Source: Muribaculaceae bacterium
GTDB taxonomy: Bacteria > Bacteroidota > Bacteroidia > Bacteroidales > Muribaculaceae
Length of the DNA: 64,000 nt
NCBI GenBank assembly: GCA_017505535.1
Contig: JAFVPD010000030.1
Span: 186,001 to 250,000, forward strand
Direction: 5' to 3'
Shown here piece by piece: positions 17,869 through 27,891 of this stretch (positions within the stretch are counted from its first letter, which is position 1; the number at the start of each line of letters is the position of its first letter). Under the pieces are notes generated by a model. That model searched no databases, was not told the DNA's origin, and worked only from the letters and a program-made list of their open reading frames with translations. Position numbers and translations under genes: made by a program.

Positions 17869-20835
17869 ATGAACGAGGATTCACTCAGCCAATTATATTT
17901 GAAAGATACCGCCTTCCAGGATCTGATGCAAAAACGCATTTTCAACGTTTTACTGATTGCATCACCCTACGATGCATTTATGATGGAGGAAGACGGACGA
18001 GTTGAAGAGCAGCTCTACTTTGAATATGTATCACTCAATCTTAGCTCACCTCCACGAGTGACACAAGTTAACACAACCGAAGATGCTTTAACAGCCCTAT
18101 CTCACAAACATTTTGACCTCATAATCACAATGCCCGGTGTTGACATACCAGAAACATTCTCCGGGGCACGCAAAATCAAAGGATTGTTCCCTGAGATACC
18201 CATTATTGTGCTCACACCATTCTCAAAAGAAGTTTCTCGCAGATTGGAGAAAGAAGACTTCACCGGTATTGATTATGTGTTTAGTTGGTTGGGCAATGTT
18301 GATTTACTTTTAGCAATAATTAAGTTGCTTGAAGACAAAATGAATGCCAACAATGACATAAATGAAGTTGGCGTTCAAATGATAATGCTTGTGGAAGACT
18401 CGGTAAGATTCTATTCATCTGTATTACCACACATCTATAAATTCCTCTTGAAACAATCGCTGTTATTCTCAACTGAAGCTCTTAACGAACATGAGCAAAT
18501 GTTACGAATGAGAGGACGACCCAAAGTAATGTTGGCCCGCGACTATGAAGAAGCTGTTGATTTATACGAGAAATACGGCAACAATATGTTAGGAGTTATT
18601 AGCGATGTATCATTTAAGCATCAAGGCATAAAAGATCAACAAGCGGGAATTAAGTTGGCCCAATATATCAGAGGGAAAGACCCATATCTACCTATAATCA
18701 TTGAGTCATCTGAGGCCGAAAATGCTTGCCGAGTTCAAGAGTTTGACGGAATCTTTCTTGATAAAAATTCAAAGAAACTATCGGTTGACTTGGGTGAAGC
18801 TATTATGGACAACTTTGGTTTTGGCGACTTTATTGTTCGAGATCCTGAGAGTGAAGAAGAAATCATGCGCATTAAATCACTCAAAGAGATGCAAGACAAT
18901 GTATTCAACATTCCCGATGAAGCTTTATTTTATCATGCATCATATAACGACGTCTCTCGTTGGTTATATTCTCGTGCAATGTTCCCTATTGCTGAAGTAA
19001 TTAAGCAACATCGTTTCCATTCTATCGAAGAAGCTCCGGCTGTGAGACAATTGTTTTTTGATCTCATAGTAAAATATCGCAAGATGAAGAATCGTGGTGT
19101 TGTCGCGATTTTCAAAAAAGACAGGTTTGACCATTATTCAAACTTTGCACGCATTGGACAGGGTTCTTTAGGAGGAAAGGGCCGCGGACTTGCATTCATT
19201 GACTCAATAATAAAGAAAAATCCCATCTGCGATAATTTTGACGGCGTTACTATATCGATTCCACGCACAGTTGTGCTATGTACCGATATTTTTGACTCAT
19301 TCATGGCGAGCAATAATCTTTATCCAGTTGCATTAAGCGACTTACCAGATGAAGAGATTCTAAGATATTTTCTACAAGCTCGATTACCTGAGCATCTGAT
19401 AGAAGACTTCTTTGCTCTATTTGAGGTTGTGGACAAACCGTTAGCAATACGCAGTTCAAGCCTTCTTGAAGACTCTCACTATCAACCTTTTGCCGGAATC
19501 TATTCAACCTACATGATTCCCCATGTTGAAGATCGCTATGAAATGTTGCGCATGCTTAGTGACGCAATCAAAGGAGTATATGCTTCGGTGTTCTATGCCG
19601 ATAGTAAAGCCTACATGAATGCCACCAGCAATGTAATTGACCAAGAAAAAATGGCCGTTATTATACAAGAGGTTGTCGGAGAAGAGCATGCCGGCTATTA
19701 TTATCCGTCATTCTCAGGAGTAGGACGCTCGTTGAACTACTACCCTATTAATGACGAAATTCCTGAAGATGGAGTAGCAGAAATTGCTGTCGGGTTAGGG
19801 AAATACATTGTTGACGGAGGTCTTAGTTTAAGATTTTCGCCACGACATGCCGACAAAGTTCTACAAACATCAACACTTGATTTGGCGCTTCGCGACACTC
19901 AAACACGCCTATATGCTCTTGACATGAAACACTTGGCCGAGGATTTTAGAGTTGACGATAGCTTCAACCTCACAAAAATCAAAGTTCAAGACGCCGCAAG
20001 TACCGGTGCTTTGAAATATATGGTTTCGACATTTGATTATGTTGACCAAATGATACGCGATAGTGAATTTGGCGATGGACGCAGAGTTGTGACGTTTGCC
20101 AATGTCCTACAACACAAAGTATATCCATTAGCCGAAATAATTGACTTTATGTTACAAAAAGGGCAAGGTGAAATGGGACGGCCAATTGAGATTGAATTTG
20201 CCGGAATGATTGATGTCAACAATGAAAAAAAAGGTAATTTATATTGGTTACAAATACGCCCAATCATTGACAGAAAAGAACTTGTAGATGAAAGCATACT
20301 AAATATCCCTGATGAAGACGTCATATTACGAAGCAATACTGCTTTAGGGCATGGCAATGTCGATAACGTGGATACAATAGTTTACGTGCGTCCGGAAAAT
20401 TTTTCTGCATCAAATAATTCACTAATTGCACGTGAAATTGAAAAAATAAATCGTAACTTTACAGCGCAAGGAGAAAGTTATATTCTTGTGGGCCCTGGAA
20501 GATGGGGCTCAAGCGATACAGCTCTTGGTATTCCTGTGAAATGGCCAAACATTTCTCAGGCAAAAATTATTGTAGAATCATCACTGAGCAACTATCGCAT
20601 TGAACCCAGTCAAGGAACACACTTTTTCCAAAACCTCACATCATTTGGTGTGGGATATTTCACAATCAACCCATCGTCACACGATGGCATATACGACACT
20701 GAATATCTTGATTCAATGCCGGCAATATACGAGAGTGAAAGCGTGAGAATTGTAAAATTTAATCAACCGCTTGCCATTGGCATTAACGGACGCAAAGGCG
20801 TAGGTGTAGTGGCAAAGCCTAAAAACAACAAATAG
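17869..20835 (+). CDS. Fusion of two receiver-like domains with a PPDK/PEP-synthase N-terminal ATP-grasp domain
   Basis: The 988-residue cytoplasmic protein has a degenerate receiver-like domain (about 24-155; no Asp at the acceptor position, DLIITMPG). A second, better receiver (about 170-320) has MLVEDS with D177 and a likely phospho-acceptor D246 in GVISDVSF. A PPDK_N-type nucleotide-binding domain follows: GQGSLGGKGRG (430-440), IRSSSLLEDS (527-536) and LQIRPI near residue 803. The catalytic His domain (TSH-type motif) and the PEP/pyruvate TIM barrel of true PEP synthase or PPDK are absent. The C-terminal ~180 residues hold GPGRWGSSD (875-883). Regulated nucleotide or phosphate transfer is an inference. 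A coiled-coil gene follows after 4 bp. Confidence 0.8.
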   Translation: MNEDSLSQLYLKDTAFQDLMQKRIFNVLLIASPYDAFMMEEDGRVEEQLYFEYVSLNLSSPPRVTQVNTTEDALTALSHKHFDLIITMPGVDIPETFSGARKIKGLFPEIPIIVLTPFSKEVSRRLEKEDFTGIDYVFSWLGNVDLLLAIIKLLEDKMNANNDINEVGVQMIMLVEDSVRFYSSVLPHIYKFLLKQSLLFSTEALNEHEQMLRMRGRPKVMLARDYEEAVDLYEKYGNNMLGVISDVSFKHQGIKDQQAGIKLAQYIRGKDPYLPIIIESSEAENACRVQEFDGIFLDKNSKKLSVDLGEAIMDNFGFGDFIVRDPESEEEIMRIKSLKEMQDNVFNIPDEALFYHASYNDVSRWLYSRAMFPIAEVIKQHRFHSIEEAPAVRQLFFDLIVKYRKMKNRGVVAIFKKDRFDHYSNFARIGQGSLGGKGRGLAFIDSIIKKNPICDNFDGVTISIPRTVVLCTDIFDSFMASNNLYPVALSDLPDEEILRYFLQARLPEHLIEDFFALFEVVDKPLAIRSSSLLEDSHYQPFAGIYSTYMIPHVEDRYEMLRMLSDAIKGVYASVFYADSKAYMNATSNVIDQEKMAVIIQEVVGEEHAGYYYPSFSGVGRSLNYYPINDEIPEDGVAEIAVGLGKYIVDGGLSLRFSPRHADKVLQTSTLDLALRDTQTRLYALDMKHLAEDFRVDDSFNLTKIKVQDAASTGALKYMVSTFDYVDQMIRDSEFGDGRRVVTFANVLQHKVYPLAEIIDFMLQKGQGEMGRPIEIEFAGMIDVNNEKKGNLYWLQIRPIIDRKELVDESILNIPDEDVILRSNTALGHGNVDNVDTIVYVRPENFSASNNSLIAREIEKINRNFTAQGESYILVGPGRWGSSDTALGIPVKWPNISQAKIIVESSLSNYRIEPSQGTHFFQNLTSFGVGYFTINPSSHDGIYDTEYLDSMPAIYESESVRIVKFNQPLAIGINGRKGVGVVAKPKNNK

Positions 20836-20839
20836 TATT

Positions 20840-22429
20840 ATGTCTTTTTTTGGTAAATTTAAACAAGCTTTAGGTTTCTCTGAAAGTGATGATGATGAAT
20901 TTTATATCTCATCAGAAGACGAAAAATCACAGGCTACCCATGAGAACACGTCATCTCAGAACAATATAACTCAAAGCAATCACAACGACTCATCTTCAAC
21001 AGAAGTACCCACCGAAATATTTGAGAGCGTCGTGAAGATATTCAACGAGTCACTCCCCGACTTTCTAAAATCATGCGTTGACATTGATGCTCAACGCAAA
21101 TACATCTATGACGCACTAAACGATGACATGAAAAAATATCTCAGCAATTTGTCGGCTGAGACACGTCAACGTTGTGATGCAAAATGGAAAGAAGAACGAA
21201 CTCGCCTTCAAACTGAAATGGCTCAAATAAAAGAACAATGCAAGACAATTGAGGAGCAACGAGGAGAATGGCAAAAACAACAACTCAGCGCTGAGCGTCA
21301 AAAACGAGCCCTAAGCGAACGATTGCATGATTTAGAAAAGCAAGTCGCAACTCTTGAAGCTGAAAAAGAACAATATGATCTTGAAAATAAGAGCCTACTG
21401 AACAAGCTTAAAGTCTCGGCCGTTGTAAATGGAGACCTGACTGAATTACAACAAGAAATTGCCGAATTGCAATCTCAACTTGAAGAAGCACGAAAAGCCG
21501 ACAAATCAGGAGAAAGCCAAGCGTTGATAGATGCAGCGAATAATACTATCGCACAAAAAGAGACTGAAATTAACTCTCTCAAAGAGCAATTAGAACAGCT
21601 CCAAAAGGAATACAATTCACAAGAAAAAGTAGATTATAGTGAAGAAATTAAGCGTTTAAACGAAGAAATAAATTCACGCGAAATTCAAAATCAAGAATTA
21701 ACCAATGCATTGGCTCAGCTCGGTGAAAAAGAGAAGATTGCCGATGTAATGATTAATGACCTTAATGCAAAAGCATCTGAGGCCATAAATCAATTGAAAC
21801 AAAAAGAAGCAGAAATTGAGGCTTTATCGCAATCTACTGTAGAAATCAATCAATTACGAGAAAAACTCGCATTGGCAAATTCTGAACTTGAAGCTGCAAA
21901 TTCTGAGCTTGAAGAAGCCCGAGATGCTGTTAACACCCTTAATGAAATTCAAGACCAAATTGAACAATTTGAGGAAATGAGAGAGAATAAAGAAACTCTC
22001 ATCTTGAATCTTCAATCAGAAAACAATAAACAAAAAGAGCAAATCTCTAAACTTGAAGAAGAAATTGCATCACTGAAGAAAACTATTGAAAAGAATCTTC
22101 GCACCCATGCAGAAATAGAGTTCAATCTAAACAAAGAAATCGATGAACTAAAATCACAAATTAGTGTTAAACAAGTAGAGGTTGTTGACATCACAGATAT
22201 AGACCAAGATGAAATTTTAGTTGAAATAGAGAAAACAGCCAAGCAAAATGCTAAAATATCGGCAATTGACGATTCTCTCTATGACACTCAATGGATGGAG
22301 TCAACCCCTCCTCCAGGAACAGCCACTCGACCGGCCCCTCTCACTACCGATGAGGACTTTGGTTATAAAAGTCCCGTGATTAAACAAATGCCTCCTGAAA
22401 ATGAAGCTCAAATGTCGTTATTTGAGTAA
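20840..22429 (+). CDS. Long coiled-coil protein
   Basis: The 529-residue protein has no signal peptide. An acidic N-terminus (MSFFGKFKQALGFSESDDD) leads to a ~100-residue segment that may be globular (55-110). A continuous Glu/Gln/Leu-rich coiled coil (about 115-440) follows, with a Pro-rich tail ending in QMSLFE. I recognise no named family. The 4-bp gap to the upstream receiver/ATP-grasp gene suggests the two products work together, perhaps as a cytoplasmic scaffold. Confidence 0.7.
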   Translation: MSFFGKFKQALGFSESDDDEFYISSEDEKSQATHENTSSQNNITQSNHNDSSSTEVPTEIFESVVKIFNESLPDFLKSCVDIDAQRKYIYDALNDDMKKYLSNLSAETRQRCDAKWKEERTRLQTEMAQIKEQCKTIEEQRGEWQKQQLSAERQKRALSERLHDLEKQVATLEAEKEQYDLENKSLLNKLKVSAVVNGDLTELQQEIAELQSQLEEARKADKSGESQALIDAANNTIAQKETEINSLKEQLEQLQKEYNSQEKVDYSEEIKRLNEEINSREIQNQELTNALAQLGEKEKIADVMINDLNAKASEAINQLKQKEAEIEALSQSTVEINQLREKLALANSELEAANSELEEARDAVNTLNEIQDQIEQFEEMRENKETLILNLQSENNKQKEQISKLEEEIASLKKTIEKNLRTHAEIEFNLNKEIDELKSQISVKQVEVVDITDIDQDEILVEIEKTAKQNAKISAIDDSLYDTQWMESTPPPGTATRPAPLTTDEDFGYKSPVIKQMPPENEAQMSLFE

Positions 22430-22452
22430 ATCTATCATCATATATTAAAATC

Positions 22453-24645
22453 ATGAATATCAGACAATATATTAATCTCATTACATTATTTACTTTAGCG
22501 ATTATATTTCCTGTTTCATCATTTGCCAATAATGTTGTTACAGAGATTGCTCAATATGTCTCACCGCTGAATATTCCGTCTTCTCCTAAGGCATTCACAT
22601 ATATGCCTGATGGGACCTCTTACCTATCATTAAGCAATGATGGCAGATCAATCATTAAATATGACCTATTAACAGGCAACGAAATTGAAACAGTAATTAA
22701 CATTGATAAGTGTCGCGGAGAGAAAATTGGGTCAATAGCAGGGTTCCAATTGAGTAGTGACGCGACAAAAATGCTAATATACAATAACGTTTCACCTATT
22801 TATCGTCATTCATTTACTGCTAAATACTACGTCTATGAGATTAAGCGTAATATGCTCACCAAATTATCAGAAAAACACGAGTTTCAGCAATCTCCAATCT
22901 TTTCTAATGATGCTCGTATGGTGGCATTTGTTGCAGAAAACAACATATACATTAAGAAACTTGATTACAACACCGAAGTTGCAGTTACCACAGATGGGCG
23001 ATATAATGAAATTATAAATGGAATCCCCGATTGGACCTATGAAGAAGAATTCTCTAACAACACTTCAATGGCATGGTCGCCCGACAACACAACACTTTGT
23101 TTCGTAAAATATAACGAATCAAAAGTTAAGACCTATTCTTTCCCGCTATACATGGGTGCGTGTAATCCAAAACAAGAGTATGAATTCTATCCTGGAAGTT
23201 TTACATATAAATATCCGGTTGCCGGAGAAACAAACTCGAAGGTCTCTCTTCACAGCTATGATGTGGAAACACGCAAAGTGAAAAACATTACATTACCCGA
23301 TGATAATATTGAATATATTCCGCGCATTTACTTTGGGAATGCAACGGAACGACTAATTGTCCCCACTCTCAATCGTGCACAAAACCATTTAGAAATATAT
23401 TCAGTAAACCCAAAGTCAACTGTTGTTAAATCAATCTACGTTGAAGATAGCAAGTCTTGGATATCACCTGAGACCTACGAAACTATCAAATTTTATAACG
23501 ACTACTTTATTTTAACTTCTGAGCGGTCGGGATATTTCCACATTTACCAATATTCCTATAATGGCAACCAAATTCGCCAAATCACATCAGGCGACTATGA
23601 TATCACGTCATTCTATGGCATAGACTTACAAGGAAACATATATTTCCAATCTACAGCAAATGGTCCTCTCAACCGCATAATTTCAAAAATGGACAAAAAA
23701 GGCATAATATCTGATTTATCTCCACGTGAGGGATATTCAATAGCATCTTTTTCTCCTTCGATGAACTATTTTATGCTAAACTATAGTAACACATCAACTC
23801 CACCGGTATATAAAATTATATCAACAAAAGGAAAAGAAATACGCATTGTTGAAAGTAACTCAGAATATGCTCAAAAGCATAATAACCTCCCACAAACTGA
23901 GTTTTTCACATTTAACAACAACGGAGTTACATTGAATGGGTATATGATTAAGCCCCTTGACTTCACACCATCAAAAAAATATCCTGTAATAATGACCCAA
24001 TATAGTGGACCGGCATCGCAACAAGTCCTTAATCGTTGGAAATTGGATTGGGAACAATATTTTGCAAAAAAAGGATATATCGTTGTTTGCGTTGATGGAA
24101 GAGGCACCGGAGGACGTGGACTTGACTTCAAATCCATTGTTTACAAAAAACTTGGACATTACGAAACAATCGACCAAATTGCCGCTGCCAATTATGTAGC
24201 ATCACTACCCTATGTCAATAAATCTCAAATTGGAATTTGCGGGTGGAGCTATGGAGGCTATGAAACACTCATGGCAATTTCACATGAGGCATCACCTTAT
24301 GCCGCGGCCGTAGCAATTGCTCCGGTTACCGATTGGAGATATTATGATACTGTATATGCCGAACGTTTTATGCTCACTCCCAATGAGAACGAGGACGGCT
24401 ATGACAATGGGTCTCCAATGAAAAAAGCCGCTAATGTTAATTGTCCATTGTTACTTATGTCAGGAACCGCTGATGATAATGTACATTTCCAAAATACACT
24501 TGAATATGTTGCTCAACTTCAAGCCAATGGCATATTATGTGACATGTATATATTCCCCAATATGAATCATTCAATAAACTATTGTAATGGTCGCGCATTG
24601 GTTTATGCTAAAATGTTTGACTATTTCAACAGAAACATGAAATAA
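22453..24645 (+). CDS. Dipeptidyl peptidase IV-type serine peptidase (S9B)
   Basis: The 730-residue protein has an N-terminal signal sequence (to about SFA at residue 25), a DPP IV-type beta-propeller (about 40-470) and an alpha/beta-hydrolase domain. The triad is visible: S599 in GWSYGGY, an Asp in GTADDNVHF (674/675) and H706 in NMNHSI. Such periplasmic enzymes remove X-Pro or X-Ala dipeptides from peptides. The propeller motif DWTYEEEF carries the glutamate pair that binds the substrate N-terminus in DPP IV. The next gene starts 1 bp after the stop, forming an operon with miaA. Confidence 0.92.
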   Translation: MNIRQYINLITLFTLAIIFPVSSFANNVVTEIAQYVSPLNIPSSPKAFTYMPDGTSYLSLSNDGRSIIKYDLLTGNEIETVINIDKCRGEKIGSIAGFQLSSDATKMLIYNNVSPIYRHSFTAKYYVYEIKRNMLTKLSEKHEFQQSPIFSNDARMVAFVAENNIYIKKLDYNTEVAVTTDGRYNEIINGIPDWTYEEEFSNNTSMAWSPDNTTLCFVKYNESKVKTYSFPLYMGACNPKQEYEFYPGSFTYKYPVAGETNSKVSLHSYDVETRKVKNITLPDDNIEYIPRIYFGNATERLIVPTLNRAQNHLEIYSVNPKSTVVKSIYVEDSKSWISPETYETIKFYNDYFILTSERSGYFHIYQYSYNGNQIRQITSGDYDITSFYGIDLQGNIYFQSTANGPLNRIISKMDKKGIISDLSPREGYSIASFSPSMNYFMLNYSNTSTPPVYKIISTKGKEIRIVESNSEYAQKHNNLPQTEFFTFNNNGVTLNGYMIKPLDFTPSKKYPVIMTQYSGPASQQVLNRWKLDWEQYFAKKGYIVVCVDGRGTGGRGLDFKSIVYKKLGHYETIDQIAAANYVASLPYVNKSQIGICGWSYGGYETLMAISHEASPYAAAVAIAPVTDWRYYDTVYAERFMLTPNENEDGYDNGSPMKKAANVNCPLLLMSGTADDNVHFQNTLEYVAQLQANGILCDMYIFPNMNHSINYCNGRALVYAKMFDYFNRNMK

Positions 24646-24646
24646 T

Positions 24647-25981
24647 ATGGAACGATATAGGATTGCAAACGGATATGGCATCTTCTCACTATGGGCCAAT
24701 TGGGTCATAGGAGTTGGGACCTTGATGTTTATCATCTTCATATCGCCAATTATAGAAAAAGTATGGTTACCATTACTTGCTTTTACTATTCAATTAGTAT
24801 TATATGCTATGGTAAGGCGAAATCGTGTATCCCAACTACCGGTATGCTATCTGTTACCATTCATCTGTTCCAGAGTACTATTCTGGTCAGCTGTCGTAAT
24901 GACAATTATAAACTTTTTCCACATTAACGATACCCTTTTCGCTTCATTTATTGATAATGGGAATGTAAATCCGGATATACCTTTTATCTCAATTCTCATT
25001 GTTGCACCTGTTACTTTAATGGTAACATATTGGGCCTATAAACGAGGGCATAATATGAGCTATTGCTTAGATTGTATATTCCGAAATGGGCCAGCAGCCG
25101 AACGTGGCTTTTTAGGTAAACTGTTCAGTCAGGAAGGACAATATCAAATTCGTTTTTTGCTTTTTCTTTCAATAATACTCACTATAAGCGAATGGGCTTA
25201 CTATTCCTTATTTTATATTAATATAAATCTTAATCGTCCTGATAGGTTCTTTTTTGTATGGATACCAATTATTTTTTATATCTTATCAATTATTTACCTT
25301 GGTATGAGATATTTTGGATTGTGGACATACTACAGCCAAAACTTAGATGGCGGACCATATCAAAAAGCTAGCACAACAGTTCTTCGCTACTTAGTAATTA
25401 GCGAAGACCATATTTATCTAAAATTGCCGGATATTGATAGAGATGACATAAAAGCCGGAGAAGAAAAATACGATACCCCGGCTCGATTGAGTCTTTCCTA
25501 TCGCAATCATTTTTCAGAATATGACATTGAACGATACATGACCGGACTTTCAGGCTTAACCGGGAATAATATTCGACACTTATATGATAGTAATAATTTT
25601 AACGCAGGGTACAACATATGCCACTATGCATGCTTCATAGATGATAAAAAACTAGTTGACGAGTCTCGATTGGAAGGTGAATGGTTTACACTATCACAAA
25701 TAGAAAGAATGGTTGCCGATGGATTAGTGTCCTCTATTTTAGCCGCTGAAATCAATCGCATATACACTATTTCTATGGCATGGAAAACCTATGACCGCTA
25801 TGGATACCGCTTATATAATATACGCAACTATAAACCCACATTCCGCCTAAGAGATTTTAAGGATTGGGACGTTGACCTAAATGACATTCAGTGGCTATAT
25901 GTTTCTGAAAACAACGAAGATAAGCCATTCTTCAGACTTCGTCGTATATGGCGAAAATATATCAATCACATCGGAGAATAG
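24647..25981 (+). CDS. Polytopic membrane protein of unknown function
   Basis: The 444-residue protein has about six transmembrane segments (roughly residues 13-35, 38-56, 65-88, 105-127, 166-190 and 200-222). A soluble C-terminal half of about 220 residues follows. The C-terminal part LEGEWFTLSQIERMVADGLVS faintly resembles the end of a Nudix domain, but no Nudix box is visible. I do not recognise the family. It lies in a very tight operon, 1 bp after the DPP IV gene and 2 bp before miaA. Confidence 0.7.
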   Translation: MERYRIANGYGIFSLWANWVIGVGTLMFIIFISPIIEKVWLPLLAFTIQLVLYAMVRRNRVSQLPVCYLLPFICSRVLFWSAVVMTIINFFHINDTLFASFIDNGNVNPDIPFISILIVAPVTLMVTYWAYKRGHNMSYCLDCIFRNGPAAERGFLGKLFSQEGQYQIRFLLFLSIILTISEWAYYSLFYININLNRPDRFFFVWIPIIFYILSIIYLGMRYFGLWTYYSQNLDGGPYQKASTTVLRYLVISEDHIYLKLPDIDRDDIKAGEEKYDTPARLSLSYRNHFSEYDIERYMTGLSGLTGNNIRHLYDSNNFNAGYNICHYACFIDDKKLVDESRLEGEWFTLSQIERMVADGLVSSILAAEINRIYTISMAWKTYDRYGYRLYNIRNYKPTFRLRDFKDWDVDLNDIQWLYVSENNEDKPFFRLRRIWRKYINHIGE

Positions 25982-25983
25982 AT

Positions 25984-26895
25984 ATGAACTCATCTCTAAT
26001 TGTAATCACAGGGCCAACGGCTTCAGGCAAAACACGTCGTGCCGTTGATATTGCAAAATCCATTGACGGAGAAATCATCAGTGCCGATTCGCGACAGATA
26101 TACAGACAAATGGACATCGGGACCGGCAAAGACCTTAAAGAGTATGAATCTATTCCCTATCATCTCATTGATATTTGTCCAGCCGGTTATAAATACAATT
26201 TATTTGAATATCTTCAAGACTTTGAAGTTGCCTATAATGATATTCAATCTCGGGCGAAAAATCCCATTTTATGTGGAGGGACCGGATTATATGTTGAATC
26301 TGTAATAAAAGGATTACGGCTTCCCCAAGTTCCAGAAAACAAAGAATTACGAAAAAGCCTTGAAGGAAAAACTCTTGAAGAACTAACGACAATTCTATCG
26401 TCGTTTAAAACTCTTCATAACAAAACCGACATTGATACAGCCAAACGCGCAATACGCGCAATAGAGATACAGCAATACTATCAACAACACCCCGAAGAAG
26501 CGGTCAAAACTGTTCCGTGTCCGATGGATAACGTCTTGATAATTGGAGTAGAAATTGACCGCGAAAATAGGCGCAAACGCATTTCTGAAAGATTAACGAA
26601 CCGTCTTGAAGAAGGCATGATTGAAGAAGTTTCGCTACTTCTCAAATCGGGGATAACACCTGACGACCTAATATACTACGGACTTGAGTATAAATTTATA
26701 ACGTTGTATCTCATTGGTCAAATAAGCTATGACAAGATGGTGTCGGAATTAGAAATTGCAATTCACCAGTTTGCAAAAAGGCAAATGACGTGGTTCAGAG
26801 GAATGGAACGACGTGGATTCTCAATTAATTGGTTGCCATGGGATATGCCAAGCGATGAATTTATCAACGAAGTAAAACGATTAGACGAAAAATAA
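25984..26895 (+). CDS. miaA: tRNA dimethylallyltransferase MiaA
   Basis: MiaA adds a dimethylallyl group to A37 of tRNAs reading UNN codons. The 303-residue protein has the P-loop GPTASGKT (10-17), SADSRQIYRQMDIGTGK starting near residue 33, and GGTGLYVESVIKGL. The C-terminal helix region QFAKRQMTWFRG is typical. The ATG at 25984 is preferred over an earlier in-frame ATG at 25948, which would overlap the previous gene and add residues not seen in the family. Many Bacteroidales carry two miaA copies; a second is not in this window. Confidence 0.94.
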   Translation: MNSSLIVITGPTASGKTRRAVDIAKSIDGEIISADSRQIYRQMDIGTGKDLKEYESIPYHLIDICPAGYKYNLFEYLQDFEVAYNDIQSRAKNPILCGGTGLYVESVIKGLRLPQVPENKELRKSLEGKTLEELTTILSSFKTLHNKTDIDTAKRAIRAIEIQQYYQQHPEEAVKTVPCPMDNVLIIGVEIDRENRRKRISERLTNRLEEGMIEEVSLLLKSGITPDDLIYYGLEYKFITLYLIGQISYDKMVSELEIAIHQFAKRQMTWFRGMERRGFSINWLPWDMPSDEFINEVKRLDEK

Positions 26896-26898
26896 TAG

Positions 26899-27876
26899 AT
26901 GAAACAAGTTTATGCAACGATATTAGCTATTGTTTTCGTATTTAGTGTTTTCGCATCAGACCGAAAATATTATAACCAATTCACCTTACCTGCCGATAGC
27001 ATAAAATTAGTTTCAATTGATTCACTTTCAAGTTCGTTTACCATTGAAGTTAGAGCAGCACTAACTCGAAACGATGAAACAACGGGGAAAAGCAAACAAA
27101 AATGGGGAATTGTATGGGATTATAAATCCCCTTCAAACTATTGTTATGCGATGTTGCAATGTGCAAATAGTAACTATGGGGACTTTACCGACCAAAGATA
27201 TGCAGTAGTCACCATCGGAGAAATATGTAATGGCGCTGATAGTATTTACTCTTCGGTACATATTGAGCGTGATATCAATACCGACCGCCGACCAAACTCC
27301 ATTCTTTTAGAATTTTCGCCCGAAAATACCAGAGTATTTGCAGGTAGCAAAACATATAATTTTGCAGGGAACATAAAGTCTAAACCTATTGCAAATCATA
27401 ATTACGGAATATATTCCAACGAGGATTTAATTATCCATTCACTTGCTACAGAAACTAAACAAAATCAATCTCATCTGCTACATACCAATTGGAATGTTGA
27501 AAAAATTGATGAATATTTAATGACTAATACCGATTCAATTCAAGGTTATTGGAAATACTTAGATCGCAATATTGATACCACAAAAGCTCGATTAGGGGGT
27601 AACTATAAATTTGCAATCATAAAAGAAGGTGACAAATATCTGATATTATATATTAGTGGCGCAGTGACAAACTCTTCTCATTGGGAATCAGGTATGATAA
27701 AGGGCGAATTACGCCCAACAATCTTTAAAAACCACTATGACTTAGTATGGTATGATTCCATGCTTGCACCAATTAAATCAGAAGCATACGCAGAAATTAT
27801 TTCCAATGCAATCATAAACCTAAACTATCCATTATATAAAAGTTCATTTAGACTTGTAAAGATTTTGTCGGAATAA
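26899..27876 (+). CDS. Secreted protein of unknown function
   Basis: The 325-residue protein has a signal peptide (to about FSVFA at residue 19). Two regions follow: residues 20-190 resemble a beta-sandwich (laminin/LamG-like alternation of strands, with KWGIVWDYKSPSNYCYAMLQ), and 200-325 form a second beta-rich part with IQGYWKYLDRN. No catalytic motif was recognised. It starts 3 bp after the miaA stop, so it is probably co-transcribed. It ends 15 bp from the convergent glycosyltransferase gene, with no terminator visible between them. Confidence 0.65.
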   Translation: MKQVYATILAIVFVFSVFASDRKYYNQFTLPADSIKLVSIDSLSSSFTIEVRAALTRNDETTGKSKQKWGIVWDYKSPSNYCYAMLQCANSNYGDFTDQRYAVVTIGEICNGADSIYSSVHIERDINTDRRPNSILLEFSPENTRVFAGSKTYNFAGNIKSKPIANHNYGIYSNEDLIIHSLATETKQNQSHLLHTNWNVEKIDEYLMTNTDSIQGYWKYLDRNIDTTKARLGGNYKFAIIKEGDKYLILYISGAVTNSSHWESGMIKGELRPTIFKNHYDLVWYDSMLAPIKSEAYAEIISNAIINLNYPLYKSSFRLVKILSE

Positions 27877-27891
27877 CATAGTCTAGAATTT

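Noticed and set aside
17869..20835. Annotation as pyruvate, water dikinase (ppsA)
   Set aside because: The catalytic His motif and the PEP/pyruvate-binding barrel are missing; only the N-terminal nucleotide-binding part is shared.
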